Source of the DNA: Telopea speciosissima
Lineage: Eukaryota > Streptophyta > Magnoliopsida > Proteales > Proteaceae
DNA length: 64,000 nt
Assembly: GCF_018873765.1 (NCBI RefSeq)
Contig: NC_057923.1
Coordinates: forward strand, 12,164,413-12,228,412
Direction of reading: 5' to 3'
This document shows positions 10,814-23,391 of this stretch, one piece after another. The position numbers and the translations under genes were made by a program. The stretch's first letter is position 1; each line of letters opens with the position of its first letter. The notes under the pieces are model-generated. The model was not told the DNA's origin, ran no database searches, and saw only the letters and a program-made list of their open reading frames with translations.

Positions 10814-13800
10814 TCAGCAGTAATCATGATCGGATTGAATCCGGTTGCTAGATGGCTTGCCAATCTGCAAACAGCTAATTGGTGGCACTGTGGGTGTGCT
10901 CAGCTCCCCAAAAGTCTGCCAGCAGTAAGGTTCATACAAATGATATTTTTCTTGGATTGGGTTTAGCTCTATGGCTGTTAAAGTGACTTCTGTACATGGT
11001 AAACTGTCGCTGCATGCAAAATGCACTGGTTTTACTGTGTATGTTCCTCGTATTCTCTCGTAGGTGATGCCTGATAGAGCCACAGCCGCTGTTTGGTTCT
11101 TGCATGTGCTCTTGTCACAGTAGAATTGGTCGATTACAATGGGAAGCTGTACTTCAGAAACCTGAATGTTTGAGAATAGTACTCCTTGTACAGAGCCTGA
11201 CCCACCCTGCAAGGAAAAGACACTATATCTTTCAAAGTTTTGAACCAAAAACTTTTTAAGGACAAATTTCCTTCCAGTTTTTGGTAGGGGTTTTCAGAGT
11301 GGTCCAAACAATCAAAGAATATAGAGCCTTTGACCCATTCGTCATATTCAATAATTGCACGTAAACCACAATCAACCCCCTAGATTGAATTATATTAACT
11401 CAGTGAATTTCACTGAATCGGTTGAGTTCAAAGATGGATACATGTCACCCAGTTATAAGAGGCTGTAAGGGAGTTATTTTGGTAGATTTACCTGCCATGT
11501 CTTGATTCTGACACCAGTCATTGTGTTGTGCATCATGATATCTCGAACAGTGATGTTTGAGACACACGCTTTGGTGTTATCCTTTCCTAGACCTCCGATG
11601 CTGATGCCATGCCCTGGACCACAGTTAACATTGTGTATGTATATGTTCGAGCATCCCGTCTGGATGGAGATACAATCATCTCCTGCATAATGCATAGGAG
11701 TTTTTTGTTAGCAGAGTCTCAAAGCGGAAAACCATTCACTTCTTACGGAAATTTGTCTTGCTAAAACAGATGTCTCAGATAAGTTGGTCATTCCTTGACT
11801 TGGCTCTTGGGATTTTTTTTTTTTTTTTTTTCAGCTGTAATTTTTCTTTCTGGATTTTATATTTGTTCTGATAGTATATTTATGGTGATTCTTATTCCAG
11901 CCATGACTCTGCTAATTGTGATGAAGGTACCATCAACCTTCGAATTGGAATCTGAAGGGATTGCTTCCAATTCACTGGCAGGTAATGTTGGCAAAGTGGA
12001 TTTCAGTATACAGTTTACAGTGGATAGCTAGTTAGCACGTGAGAACATGCTGTCCGAGCCGTTTTGCTCCACCTTCCTGCGGACAATATTGAAGATAAGG
12101 AGAGAAATATACTCCTTTAATCTTTGGCATTCTTAACAGTATAGATTGGTTTGTAATTTGTCATGCAAAGTAATGCAGGGCCACACTTTGGTTTGGCTGT
12201 GAACACACTTCTTGAGGCTCAGAAGTCACAGGTTAGCTGGTTGCTATCGATGGTTGACCTTCAGACTAAATGCAGCACTGTCAGTCTGGTCTGTCCTAAA
12301 TGTTCCAGGTCCACTTGATCCTGAGAGCCACATGCCCTGAAGTAAGAGATGTTCTATTTCTTTTATTGCTTCTTTGAGCTATTCGGAAGGGGTAGGAAAA
12401 ACTGTCTTTTTTTATTATTTAGTAAATTGTAGTAGCTTAAAGACAAAATTGTAAAAGGGTCGAAGAGGACAAAAAGATGGGGATAGGAGCGGTGGCTACA
12501 AATTCCTGTTCTTGGAACATGAATATGGAAAAGATTAGACAATACAATGAAGGGTACTGCCATGTCGAGTGTGTAGGACCCAGAACCCAATCCTAAATGG
12601 CTAATTTGGATGGACTATTGATGGTTCTGGGCATGACATGTGTCGATAAGTAATGGCCACGAAAGCTTAATTTTGGAGACTCAAAAAACTCTCTAGGAGA
12701 TAATGTGTTACCAGGTGTTTGATTATATACCAGTTGGACTTTGAAGCATTCGTGATGTAGTTTCTTTGTGATTATTCTCTTAAGAAATCTTACCATAATT
12801 TATGTGTTTTTAGCTATTGCTCAGGTGCTTGATGCTTTGGTTATGAAGATGGTTAAAAAAAAAAAAAAAAACAGAGCTAGCCTTCGATGAGTATAGGATT
12901 ACCGCAAGCGAGGTTGGTGCTGTAGATTAGCACATCTTTTGAATTCTGCAGGTGGATTCCGTCGGTGTTGAGGCTATCTCCGGGGGAGGAGACACTCATG
13001 TTAAATACCTTGACCCCAATGCAGTTGTCAAACTTGAGGTGGCACTGAGGACTGTTCTGGATCATTATGCCCATGATCGTCACATCAAAACTTCCATAGA
13101 ACCTCAATGCCTGATCATCATAATATGTACTATACATAATGAGGATGAACTATAATATATCATGCAATATTACCCTGGAAGATCACTGGAAAAAACAGTT
13201 ATTACCGTTGGTTTGAGATTTGGCATTTTCCCACCAAGTTCACTGCTGCTTATCTGCAAAGATGATGACAGACAAATTCTCAGTTCTCTCTCAACAATGT
13301 GAAACCCTGTGCATTAAGGAGCTGGTGGGTTCATTGATATTTACCGGAATTTGGGAGTTGTTATGTACTGGATCTTGGTCTATTGGAATGATTAATCTCG
13401 TTTCATCATCGATCGGATCATCCAATGAATCGTCCTTCCACCAGACTGAACCTCGGCCGTCAATGATACCCCCACCTTGGATGGTTATTCCTTTTAGCTT
13501 GGAGAATAAAAGCCATTGATAGAGTCCAGTACCCCAAGCCTTGGAGCTTGTAGGAGCGATTATTGTACCATCAAGCTGTAGCGGATCATCAAATACAAAT
13601 AAAATTAGAGCTCCAAGGTGAGGTTGTTGCTTCATGTTTGATGTTGATCACCAATCTTGAATTGGACATCAATGGCAGATCAGAATATTCGAAATCAGGC
13701 ATTGTTAACCGATTCAATCCAGAATCGGCGATACCGTTTCCGATTCTACTACTTTGCAATGGATGATATACTGCAACTCACCTGAAAAACAATGTTTGGT

Positions 13801-15036
13801 TGACAGTATGGGCCTGAGAATGAAATGGGTCCTACAAAGAAGACGAAATCTGATGGCACCATGACCGTTGATGCCTCCACCTTACAAGCAGCTGCCCATG
13901 CAGCTTCGAATGCCTGTGTTGCAGAATCAAAAACAGAGAACAAAAAAATTTCACGACATCAATAACTACAGTTATCTCTTTCTTATCATTGAAAAAAAAA
14001 AAAAAAAAAAAAAAAAACTAATTCTCTTTTTAATGATTAACTGCTTCTAATAATTGCCTTATCTGGTAGTTTATAAAAGGAAGAGAATTTGCATATATTC
14101 TTCGAATCTTGACCAAACTGCAACAACGATAATATAATTTTTCAGTGGGCCCCATCTGATCTTGGTTGTCAATTTTACTTTGAGTTGGACTCACGGGGTC
14201 ACGTAGGAGAACGACTCACAACTGTTGAGATGGGATCCACTCCATGTGGGGGTACGTGATGGTTCGGATCCTGCTTGTCGTCTCCGTACTCTTTATTTTA
14301 GGAGAGCTCTTAGATCTATTATATCGTGTATTAGAGCTTATACACCTAACTTTTCCTCTAGCATATATAGACAATAGCAACGGACAACTTACAACTATCT
14401 CGACAAGCTATTACCCCAAAAAACAAAAACAACTAGCTCGGCAAATGCGGTTTTTGGGTCGTTGGCTTCAACTTTCAACTGCTAACAACTACCTCGTGAT
14501 TATAAGGAATTCTGTTAAAGGGACTATTTTGACCAAATTACCCTTAACTTATGGAAAATGAAATGGCATTCTCTTAGACCAGAATTATCTCTGCTATCAA
14601 TTCTGAGCTTAAGTGAATAACAATGAAAGAAGAAAGAGATCATCACCTTTGTGTCCTCTGTGTTTCCATCTCCTTTAGCACCGAAATCTAAAACGTTAAA
14701 GACGGTAGAACGGTCGCCATTGTATCCTTTCGCCGGTGGTGGTGATGGTGGTGGTAGTGCCGGAGTACGTCCTTTTTGTGGTGGCGATGGAGATTTTGGC
14801 TTTGTGGGTTTTGATAATTTCGGCTGCTTACTTGTGCCTCCATGGATTCCATGTTGGTAATGGCTACTAATACTACCATGGCTCTTAATTTTCTTCTCAT
14901 AAAGAGAAGCTGAGGCATCCTTGCTTTGCCTCCAATGCTTGCCTCTTCTAGCATTGCAAAGCTCAAGGCTAGAACACCAAACAAGGAAGCATATGAGAAG
15001 GAAGAATGTGAAGCTTTTAAGACCAAAACCACTCAT
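10814..15036 (-). CDS. PGX3: Polygalacturonase, GH28, PGX3-like (7 exons, 530 aa)
   Basis: The protein hydrolyses homogalacturonan in the cell wall; PGX3 of Arabidopsis (At1g48100) acts in cell expansion and stomata. Coding exons, high to low: 15036-14647, 13913-13782, 13575-13345, 13253-13206, 13110-12903, 11682-11492, 11206-10814. All junctions have GT-AG ends and join in frame. The ATG at 15036 starts a hydrophobic signal peptide (about residues 1-28, ending near LELCNA). A basic, His/Pro-rich linker with PPPSPPP follows (about 29-105), then the beta-helix domain opening [11 protein letters not shown]. The four GH28 motifs are present: NTDGIH (from 315), GDD (337-339), GHG (His 361) and RIK (395-397). 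Length and the long linker fit the PGX3 branch. No truncation or lost residue was seen. The introns contain no recognised gene. Confidence 0.95.
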
Positions 15037-15170
15037 TTCTATGTGTATGTGTGGTAGAGAGAGAGAGAGAGAGAGGGCGGCAGAGATAGAAAGAAGGAGA
15101 TCGAGGCAGTGAAGAATAGATAGTGGAGTGAATGGAGGAGTAGTACTTAGTTGGGTTTAAATAGAGAGCA
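15037..15170 (-). promoter_or_regulatory. Polygalacturonase 5' UTR and TATA box
   Basis: On the minus strand TATTTAAA (15163-15156) lies about 120 bp before the ATG, a fitting distance for a TATA box. The leader contains a CT repeat (GA on the plus strand, about 15,057-15,075), common in plant 5' UTRs. Confidence 0.6.
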
Positions 15171-15679
15171 ACTAAAATTTATGACTAAAACTGTTTGATA
15201 AAGATAGGTTTTAAATCTTTCATTCTCTTTTCCCCCAAATTTAATTCTTCTTGTATTAATTATACTTTATTATTTTTTGTACTTTCTTTTTTTGTGATAA
15301 TTGGTTGGGATTATTTATTAAACACAATAGCAAAAATTCTCATTTATCTTAGAATATATACACATGAGGAATGAGGAATGAGGAATGCAGCCACAGAACT
15401 TTCTAATGCTCTTTCTTCCATTAAAGGTTGGGCTATCCTTCTCATCCATTACTTCTTTTTTCCTCCATTATTTTTCTTCTTCCCTTTTGGGTTTCAGTTT
15501 TGTTTATTTATGGAGTAGAATCTATGGTTGTAAATAGTTCATATAAAAGCCAAGGAGACACACGTGAATGGGTCTATAGCTTGGCAAGGGCACTGATTAT
15601 AACAGCTCTTCTTCGTCACATGCAACGTTCACGGGCGATAGTTTTGTACTTTGTCTTCTTAACTAGCAACAAATGCCCG

Positions 15680-15684
<5 letters not shown>

Positions 15685-15751
<67 letters not shown>
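15685..15751. repeat. Compound (CT)n(AT)n microsatellite
   Basis: About 13 CT units run directly into about 20 AT units. Confidence 0.95.
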
Positions 15752-15754
<3 letters not shown>

Positions 15755-15852
15755 AATTGATTTATATGTTACATCTTATTAATACCGTTGAATCTTTTTA
15801 GAACACTCTGACTTCACTTAAAGGGACATTTCCCTCTCTAGTGTATCTGATG

Positions 15853-16102
15853 CATGGTTCTAAGAATCGGTATCGTATTGCCTGTATCGGGCGATAGGTA
15901 TTGATTTTGCTAGTCATCGATATCGATACCGTGTCAATACCGTAACAATAGCATGGTACGGATAAGGGATAAAATGGTCAGAAAACTCATTTTTTAAAGG
16001 AATTTTAAGGGTAATTTTATCCGATATAACCGATCCAGGCTGATACCGTATCGATTTTGCATGTTGCCGATACCCGATCCGATACCGTGCACTAAAACCA
16101 TG
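15853..16102. mobile_element. hAT-type MITE, TATCGG-rich family, 8-bp target duplication
   Basis: This 250-bp element has ends CATGGTT and AACCATG and is flanked by ATCTGATG on both sides (15,845-15,852 and 16,103-16,110). The interior is full of GGTATCG/CGATACC phrases. The 8-bp duplication suggests hAT mobilisation. Confidence 0.85.
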
Positions 16103-16148
16103 ATCTGATGTTAATATACAACGCTAGTGTGTGTATATATATATATAG

Positions 16149-16512
16149 GGAGAAAGAACACTACTTGGTCACATGGCCACTCCCAGACACAAAAGCACAT
16201 AGAATTACCGCCCTACCCCCTATGAAATAAAAAATCTCATTCATATTAATGCCCCTACGCATACTCTCATTGACCCCTGCATTGATGTAGGGGCCACGTG
16301 ACTAGGTAGTGATCTCTTGCCCATATATATATAGAGCAAGAGATCATTGTTTGGTCATATAGCCTCCGCACTAGCACGGGGCCAATGAGAGCGCACGCAG
16401 AGGCATCAACACGGTTAGGATTTTTTTATTTCAAGAGAGATTGGATGGTTATTTTGCACACTCCTGTGTCTAGGTATAGGAACCACGTGACTAAACTGCA
16501 TTCTTTTTCCTA
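16149..16512. mobile_element. Two family C MITEs, in opposite orientations
   Basis: 16,149-16,316 and 16,335-16,512 are related elements separated by a short AT run. The conserved core phrases are CTTGGTC.CATGGCC at one end, GGGCCAATGAGAGCGCACGC in the middle, and GTAGGAACCACGTGAC near the other end. The first copy has the middle phrase reversed. No clear target duplication. Confidence 0.65.
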
Positions 16513-18050
16513 TATATATATAGGGGAGAAGATACCCTACACTTCCATTACTACTCAAGTACAATTTGGGGCGAATGAGAGAACCCTCTTTAGAATCTGA
16601 CAATAGAAAGAGAGGCCTTTATGACATATCACTCCCTTATATGAACAAATATACATGAAAGAGTGCATTTTTATTTTTGAACCAACATTGTGGAAATCTT
16701 TTTGCCACTTAGTAAATCCATTTTTCTAGTCACCCAGGAAAAATGATAAGGAATAATTCAAATAAAAAACTGATTTTCTATCTTGATTTATAGGTGTGGT
16801 TTTTTTAACAATCTACATATTTTTTCCTTTTTACTTTTTTTTTTTTTTTTTGGTTGAGATTTTAACATTCTAGTATTCTACATAAAATCAATCAAAAAAG
16901 TACACCTTTTTGTTGTACTACCGCACTAACCTTCTTAAGAAAGAAAGAAACCGCTCCACGCCCACAGTTTCATTTCTTTCTCCAACAGCATAAAAAAGGT
17001 AAGCTTTCAACTATCGTTACTTTTAGGGTGTGAATCCCAAGGAGCTCAGCAGGATTCAGATCCTCTTGGCCGGGCGGCTGCGCACATAGATAGAGGTGAA
17101 ATGACCATCCCACCCACTGCTCTAGTCTCCTGCCTCGATGGGATCCACACCTTATCTGTATGAGGCCACCAAATGGCCCCTCAGTTGTCTGGCCGTAGAG
17201 GATCCAAATTGACCCATTAATAGGCTTTATCTAATTAATCAACATTATTGTTAGATCAATAAGATGTAAAAGCCTACTTATCACCATATGTAGCAAAAAT
17301 GGAAACGGCAAAAAAATGGAGACTTACAATTAGAATAGATATGTAGTAGTAACGGCTATAGATTTTCATGATTTGATTTTAATTTCAATCATGTTAAGAT
17401 AAATCATGTGCATTAACAGTTCTTGTGGGGAATTTCTACCACAAATTCATCATTAAAAACATAATTAAAAATTGCTTGGATATAACCAAGAAAACCGGCA
17501 ATAAATGTGGGAAAATCTTTGACTATGTTCTATGAAAGCATAAAATCTTTTGAGCCTATCATATGGATTTGATCTAACTAAAAATAACAAAAAAAATAAA
17601 TAAGGATTTGATGGTGTGAGACTTGATTCTTATTCAACATTCTAATGGTTTTAATGGCTACACCTATTTTCAGCATTCATCCATCCTTGAAGTTCTTGAT
17701 CAGTACTTTCTGTTTTCTTCTAACCGGAAAACAAAAATAGAATGTTTAATAATTATCAAACATATCTCTAATTATAATAGATGTTTCGAGGCTTTAAAAT
17801 GATTTTCGGTGCTGACCGGAGGAATATCATCAAATAGTATAAAATTATACTATTGGCTAACAAAACAAACAAAGAATTATGCATGATTAGATCTCTTATA
17901 TATTATTGGGGTTTCATGTAAAAACAATGATCCCACATTAGATATGAATAGCAGACATATAAGGACTTGAACACTCTCTCCGTTATAGTTAACTTAACTT
18001 TTAAGAGTGAATTCTACCCGAGAATTTCAACATATATGTGAATAATATAT
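16513..18050. other. Non-coding AT-rich stretch
   Basis: No gene is recognised. It contains a poly(T) tract near 16,835 and a short palindromic GC-rich insertion around 17,070-17,165 whose ends are not clear. Confidence 0.4.
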
Positions 18051-18175
18051 GGGGCCTTGTTCTCTGTGCTGCGGCACAGGCTGCGCCCAAACACATGGGC
18101 CTACCACTCAGGGGACAGGGTGATCATTGCGCCCACCGCCATTGTCTGGCCCCCGGCACAGAAAACATTCTCCCA
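18051..18175. mobile_element. MITE family A, eroded copy
   Basis: It begins GGGGCCTTGTTCTCTGTGC and ends GGCACAGAAAACATTCTCCC, matching the termini of the complete copy at 18,790. The interior has diverged, and the flanks ATAATATAT and ATAAATAAT match only weakly. Confidence 0.6.
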
Positions 18176-18596
18176 TAAATAATTTATTGCTCACTTGCTT
18201 ATCTTGTATGGTAAGGGTTTATACACGCATCACAGTTTCTATCTTTTCCTCTCTTTTTGAAGAACTATTTTGTGGCTATCATCAATGTACATTGTATAGA
18301 ATTTTGGAAAGATAGGATTGAGTAGGACCTTCTTTAGCCGTCTTTTTGTGTTTGCAAGCTCGTGAGCTTTGGGTCCCTCTCGTGAACTTCAAACACTCAA
18401 TATTATTATATAGTTAGGTTTTCCTTTTATTCTTTTCTTTTCCACATAAACAACTAACAGACTAAACACATGCATGTCAAGCTCCTTCTAATTTGGAAAT
18501 GAAGCAAAGAGATGTTTAGAATTTTACCCTAAATTTTTATTTTTTTTGGGTAGAAATTTTACCCTAAATATATCCTACCAATTGATAGATCAAAAC

Positions 18597-19336
18597 TAGA
18601 GGTGTCAAAAGTCAGCCCGACCCGGTTGGACCGACTGAGAAACCAAATCGAATCCCCTTATCAGATGGTTTTAGACTTGGGTTTTTAGAAATTGGCGCAA
18701 AACCAAAACCGACCGTTAAAGACCTATCGAAATGAAAAACTGACCAAATTAACCGGAGGAAAAACTTATAAAATTGATAAAAACTTATTGGGGTGTTTTT
18801 CTCTGTGCCGCAGTGCAGGCTGCGCCCAGGCACATGGTGGTGGGTACAATGACCACTTTACCCCCTGCACAGGGTGCCCATGTACCTGGGCACAGCTTGC
18901 ACTGCGGCACAAAGAACATTCTCCCAAACTTATTTTAGATAGGTAGTTTTGGATTAGGGGTTTTTTTGCAGTATGTATCTTTACGGGAAAAATATATCTG
19001 CAAGGTTGCATAGCACCTCTGTCTAGACACAAGGTTATGAAATGAAAGCTTTGCCCCTCGTGCACTGTGAAAATCCCACCCATGTTGATGCCCAACGCAT
19101 ACTCTAATTGACCCTCACGTTGGTGTAGAGCCTACGTAGCCTGATAGCGACAAAATTTGAAGCCAAACCAATAACAACCTGATAACAAATCGATAAGAGT
19201 CTATTAAATCAACTTGTAAAAACTCAGCTGAAACGACTGAAATCAAATCTCACCTTAACGGTTGGACTTCGGTTTAAACCACTACATATGAAAAAACCGA
19301 TTTGAACCAACCGAACCGACCATTTGACACGTGTCC
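18597..19336. mobile_element. Repeat with GTGTCAAA ends, broken by two nested MITEs
   Basis: The left end reads GAGGTGTCAAAAG and the right end TTTGACACGTGTCC. The interior is rich in CCGA/TCGG and AACCGAACC phrases, as in a common plant hAT-like group. A family A MITE (18,790-18,925) and a family C MITE (about 18,985-19,148) are inserted within it. The outer target duplication is not clear. Confidence 0.6.
18790..18925. mobile_element. MITE family A, Mutator-type, exact 9-bp target duplication
   Basis: This 136-bp foldback element is flanked by AAACTTATT at 18,781-18,789 and 18,926-18,934. The arms CTCTGTGCCGCAGTGCAGGC and its near reverse complement pair over about 45 bp. Further members lie at 18,051, 58,710 and, more eroded, about 45,349-45,486. 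Confidence 0.9.
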
Positions 19337-19984
19337 TTAATCAAAGCCCACCTGTGAAACAGTATATATACTAACAGACAATTTCCATGTTCTTTGGTAT
19401 TCATAATTTTACATCTACATTTAGTTTGAACTGATGATCACTAGCTAGATTCACTATCCCTATGACATGGTCCAAGCTTCCAAGGCTGCAAGAAAGGAAA
19501 AACAAAATTATTAAAGAAAGTTAGAAAACCTCATATGACATGGTCAACAGGAATAGAAAGAGAGTCACGGATCAATCTAATTTTAAATGTCACAAAGAAG
19601 TGAAAGAACAAAGAGTCTTATCTTTGTTTTCCAAGGTGGATTTTCTTATCGTTGGTTCTGTTGTTGTTGGGCATGTGATGATTTCTTAAGTAGCAGAAGA
19701 CAAAGGTCGGCTGGCTGTACTCTTCCTTCTTTTGTTGGTATTTGTGGGCTACTACAAGTCCTAGCAATCACGGATCGATCTCTTCTATGCCTTCTTGAAG
19801 TTGCCAAATTGTTTAGATTCATATTTAATCTAAAACACTTATAGCTTGAGAGCTCTGTAATTGACTTCAGAGTTTATTTAAGCCAACTTGATAAAAGACC
19901 GAACTGAATCAAACTGAAATCGAACTCCGGTTTAATGGTTTAATTTGGTTCAACCAAGTATCAACCTAAACCCGGGCCAAAATG

Positions 19985-20795
19985 ATTGCTCCGCCTCTCA
20001 TGCTTCAATGTGCGCAGCAATAGGGGTGGGATTTTCATCTTTCATAGGGGTAGGACAGTCATTTTGCTCGGAGCCACACTCCTCGACATAGTTCTTTTTC
20101 CTAAACATAATATGGGAAAGAGAACGCTGCTTGGTCGCATGTAGCATGCAGTCCTTGCATCCAGATACTGGGCCACGCCCTTGCCCTCACAAATTTCCTC
20201 TTTTTTATTGCTCCAATGTAAGCTTCCATTGGCCCTCACGTCAGCATAGGGGCCATGCTCCCGAACAGAAAACTCTACCCCTAATAATAATAAGGGAGAT
20301 GGTTCTTTGAGCAAGCAAGCCAACAAGGTATACTACTACACCTTCTCACATTATTTTTTTAAATCGTTGTTTGTCTCTCCTTATAATATGACGAGGTGCA
20401 GTGTATGATGCCTTAGGCTCAAAGAGACTTTTCCCTAATAATGATAAGAGGAAGAGTTTTCTGTCTAGGAAAATGGCCCCTGCGCCAACACAGGGGGCCA
20501 ATGAAAGTGCACAGAGAAGCATCAATAGGGGTGAGATTTTCACCTTTCATAGGGGTAAGACGGTCAGTTTACTCAAAGCCACACTCCTCGACATAATTCT
20601 TTTTCCTAAAAATAATATGGAAAAAGAGAATGCTAGTTGGTCGAATGCAGCACGCAGTTCCTGCAGCCAGATACTGGGCCACGCCCTCGCCTTCAAAAAT
20701 TTCCTCTTTTTTATGGAAGGCAACGGTCATTTTGCACAGCCTTATATCTAGGCATAGGGGCATGCCGCAGGCAACCAGATAGCATTCTAGTAATA
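19985..20795. repeat. Duplicated family C MITE cluster
   Basis: About 20,010-20,210 and 20,525-20,718 are near copies, at roughly 90 percent by eye. Both run from AATAGGGGTG.GATTTTCA through CACACTCCTCGACATA and CCAGATACTGGGCCACGCC to AATTTCCTCTTTTTTAT. Each copy spans the junction between two family C elements, so the pair duplicated as a unit. Confidence 0.8.
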
Positions 20796-21136
20796 TAAGG
20801 TAAAATGATCATTTTGTGATTAGGTTTTGTCGGTGGCTTTCTCTTTTCTTTTACTGATCATTCTCCCTTAATAATATAGAATAGGGTGAGATGATCATTT
20901 TGTGATAGGATTTTGTCGGTGGCTTTCTCTTTTCGTTTAGTTGTTAGCGACAATGGCGGATTCAAGTTGGCCATCAAATCCCACCTGAAGCCCAGGTACT
21001 AATACATAGATCCCATAATAGTAAATTTTGCAAGTAAATGGACATGTTGACAGGGAGGAAGGAAGGGGGATATTATTAATCAAAATCTCTCTTTCCACTC
21101 TCATGTGATAGCAAACCCATGGAATTTGAGAAAAAA

Positions 21137-21533
21137 ATCCTCTGCAGTGCCCTAATCTTGTGGTCCACTACAGTGCAGGCCTAATAACTCCTCATGTGAA
21201 AGTTGTGACATCCAACGGTGCCGAGCTTGAGAAGAAAAAAAAAACTTGCCTTGCATCTAGCTCACACCGTTGAATAAAGCTTCTTTCATGTGTCGAGGAA
21301 TTTTTATCGTTTACGATTCCCTGCCCGGTACGGTTCCTACAATCCTCTAACAAGAGGGGGTGGATCCCACCCAGGCAAAGTGTTCGGTCAGTGGGTGGAA
21401 TGGTCATTTCGCCCCCCTTATTAGTAAATTGTAGGAACTGTACCGGGCAGGAAACCATAGACGATAAAGATCCTGTGTCGAACTCTCAAGCCCACACTGC
21501 AGTGCACCACAAAATGCCCGCACTACAGAGGAT
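21137..21533. mobile_element. Family G foldback element, interrupted by a family B MITE
   Basis: The ends ATCCTCTGCAGTGC and GCACTACAGAGGAT are near inverted repeats. The inner arms CATCCAACGGTG and CACCGTTGAATAAAGC mirror each other. The uninterrupted relative is at about 23,090-23,290. A family B MITE sits at 21,297-21,473 inside one arm. Confidence 0.75.
21297..21473. mobile_element. MITE family B nested in family G
   Basis: It begins GGAATTTTTATCG and ends CGATAAAGATCC. TGTGTCGA is repeated on both sides (21,289-21,296 and 21,474-21,481). Removing the insert and one repeat restores a continuous family G arm. Confidence 0.85.
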
Positions 21534-22317
21534 TTGGATGACATTCTTGTAATTTCACAAACCCATTTGATCTCCTTCTTTCTTTAGTTGGGGTCATGGT
21601 TTAAGTAATTGTTATCGGCCGATACTGATCGACCCATATCATTCTATCCAACGGTTTTATCCTCATTTTTTATGATTTTTTTTTTCTAACAGAAGTACCT
21701 ATAGTCGCATGGATGCTAGCCATGTTTGAGATTTCCATTTCAATTTGAGTTAAAACCAAAATCTTTTGAATTTTTTAAGTTGCGATCAAAATCTGGTACA
21801 TTTTTTTTTTTTTTTTTTGTTATTTCAGTGGCCAAATGGCTATATTTTGCTTTAAAAAGAAAGGCTTTATTTTGGTTAGAAAAAAAAACCCTAATTACAT
21901 CTCTAAATAGATTTGAACCTTTTTATTATTTGAAAGAAAAAAAAAAAAACACATAAAAAAATAGTAAACGGTTATGGATCCTAAAAAAAACATCTCTCAA
22001 AGTCATCACAACAACTTCATAGGTGTGCATTAAAAAAAAACCAACCTTATAATGGAACTTTTGAAATTTGATGAAATTTTATTAAATTATGCTTCAAATC
22101 CACCAAATTGTTGAAATGGATATTCCATAGTTGACCTTCAAGCCTTGATTCAGTAACCAAAAAATCTTTAATTTTCTGGGAAAAATAAACAAAATCTAAA
22201 AACTTTGTCGAAATGTCATAAAAAATTTGCCGAAATGACCAAAATTTTGGTCAAAATATGATATACATGTAGAGTCGACCCCTATTTTTTTGCGTATCCC
22301 TTAAATACCAAGGCAAC

Positions 22318-22441
22318 GTTTGGTATGCATTTTTGGAATGCATTATAGGTAGATTTCGCATTCTCAGATGAAAAAATAGTTGTTTTTATCATATGAGAAT
22401 GCGAAATCAACTATTCAAAAAATTCATACCAAACACAGCCT
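22318..22441. mobile_element. Small foldback element
   Basis: AACGTTTGGTATGCATTTTT on the left and ATTCATACCAAACACAGCCT on the right are near inverted repeats. Inside, TTTCGCATTCTCA and TGAGAATGCGAAA pair exactly. The superfamily is unknown. Confidence 0.65.
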
Positions 22442-22698
22442 TGATTGTCCAATTACTTGAAAATAAAACTAGGTATAAGCAGGCAAAAATCATAAAATAT
22501 AATGGGAAGTTGGGAGGATAGTCCCAAGGATCCTCTTGTCGAGTATCCGCTCAAGTAATTGTTTGGTTGCATGTGCTTTCAGCTTTTAGGGTTTCAAAGA
22601 AAAATATGGGAGAATAGTAGGAATGTTTCACTTTCGGATAGGGAGATAGTCCCCCTCAAGGGGCATTTGCTGTCCCCTTTTACATGATCTCTTGTAAC

Positions 22699-22935
22699 CA
22701 GGGATTTGGGAATCGGTATTGGATACGGTATCAATTCGGCTGATATGAATTTGAATCGACCCATGTTGGACAGATTTACCCCTGGTTTTAGTTAAAATTT
22801 TATTTTTTACCATTTCAACCTTGGTCCATACTAATCCATCGAAATGTAATTAAACAGAAATAGATTATCGATCCCTCACCATACTAATATGAATAGACCA
22901 ATCCAGCTGATCCAATGCCGATTCCTTGAGCCATG
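22699..22935. mobile_element. hAT-type MITE of the TATCGG family, 8-bp target duplication
   Basis: CTTGTAAC flanks both sides (22,691-22,698 and 22,936-22,943). The interior carries GAATCGGTATTGG and CCGATTCC. Eroded relatives lie near 30,420-30,645, 43,917-44,121, 54,668-54,830 and 63,724-63,905. Confidence 0.8.
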
Positions 22936-22961
22936 CTTGTAACTTCAGCCGGATTTTATTG

Positions 22962-23391
22962 TGGGAAAAAGTTCCCTATGAGTCTATGACACTAGTATGA
23001 CATTGCCTTTTTATATGGGTTTTTTTAATTATTATTTTCTCTCTTATATCGCTTTAAAATGGACCTCTTGTGTATTATTTCAAAAAAAAATCCTCAGCAG
23101 TGCCTTAATCTTGCGGTGTCTTGCAGTTCGGATCTGAGAGCTCAACACGTGGAAGATGCGACATCCAACGGTGTAGAGCTCGAGAAGAAAGAAAAATAAT
23201 AAGTGAGTCAATCGAGCTCGCATCATTGGATGAAGCATCTTCCACATGTCGAGCTCTCAAATCTGAACTGCAAGGCACCACAAGATGAAGGAATTGGAGA
23301 GAATTTTAATCCGATTATTTCATTCTCCACACTCCCATTGGTGCTACGTGAGAGATTTCCCTCACCCCACCCCCACAAGCATTGTAGGAAA
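22962..23391. mobile_element. Family J foldback element with nested family G element
   Basis: The left arm TGGGAAAAAGTTCCCTATGA and the right part CATTGTAGGAAACCCTCT match the ends of the J copy at 24,519-24,748. The centre is replaced by a family G element (about 23,090-23,290) with ends ATCCTCAGCAGTGCC and GGCACCACAAGATG. Confidence 0.65.

Noticed and set aside
14688-15032. A 114-codon minus-strand frame overlapping exon 1 of the polygalacturonase, with a run of histidines
   Set aside because: It is the shifted frame of the real signal peptide and Pro-rich linker; the His run comes from CCACCACCACC codons for proline.
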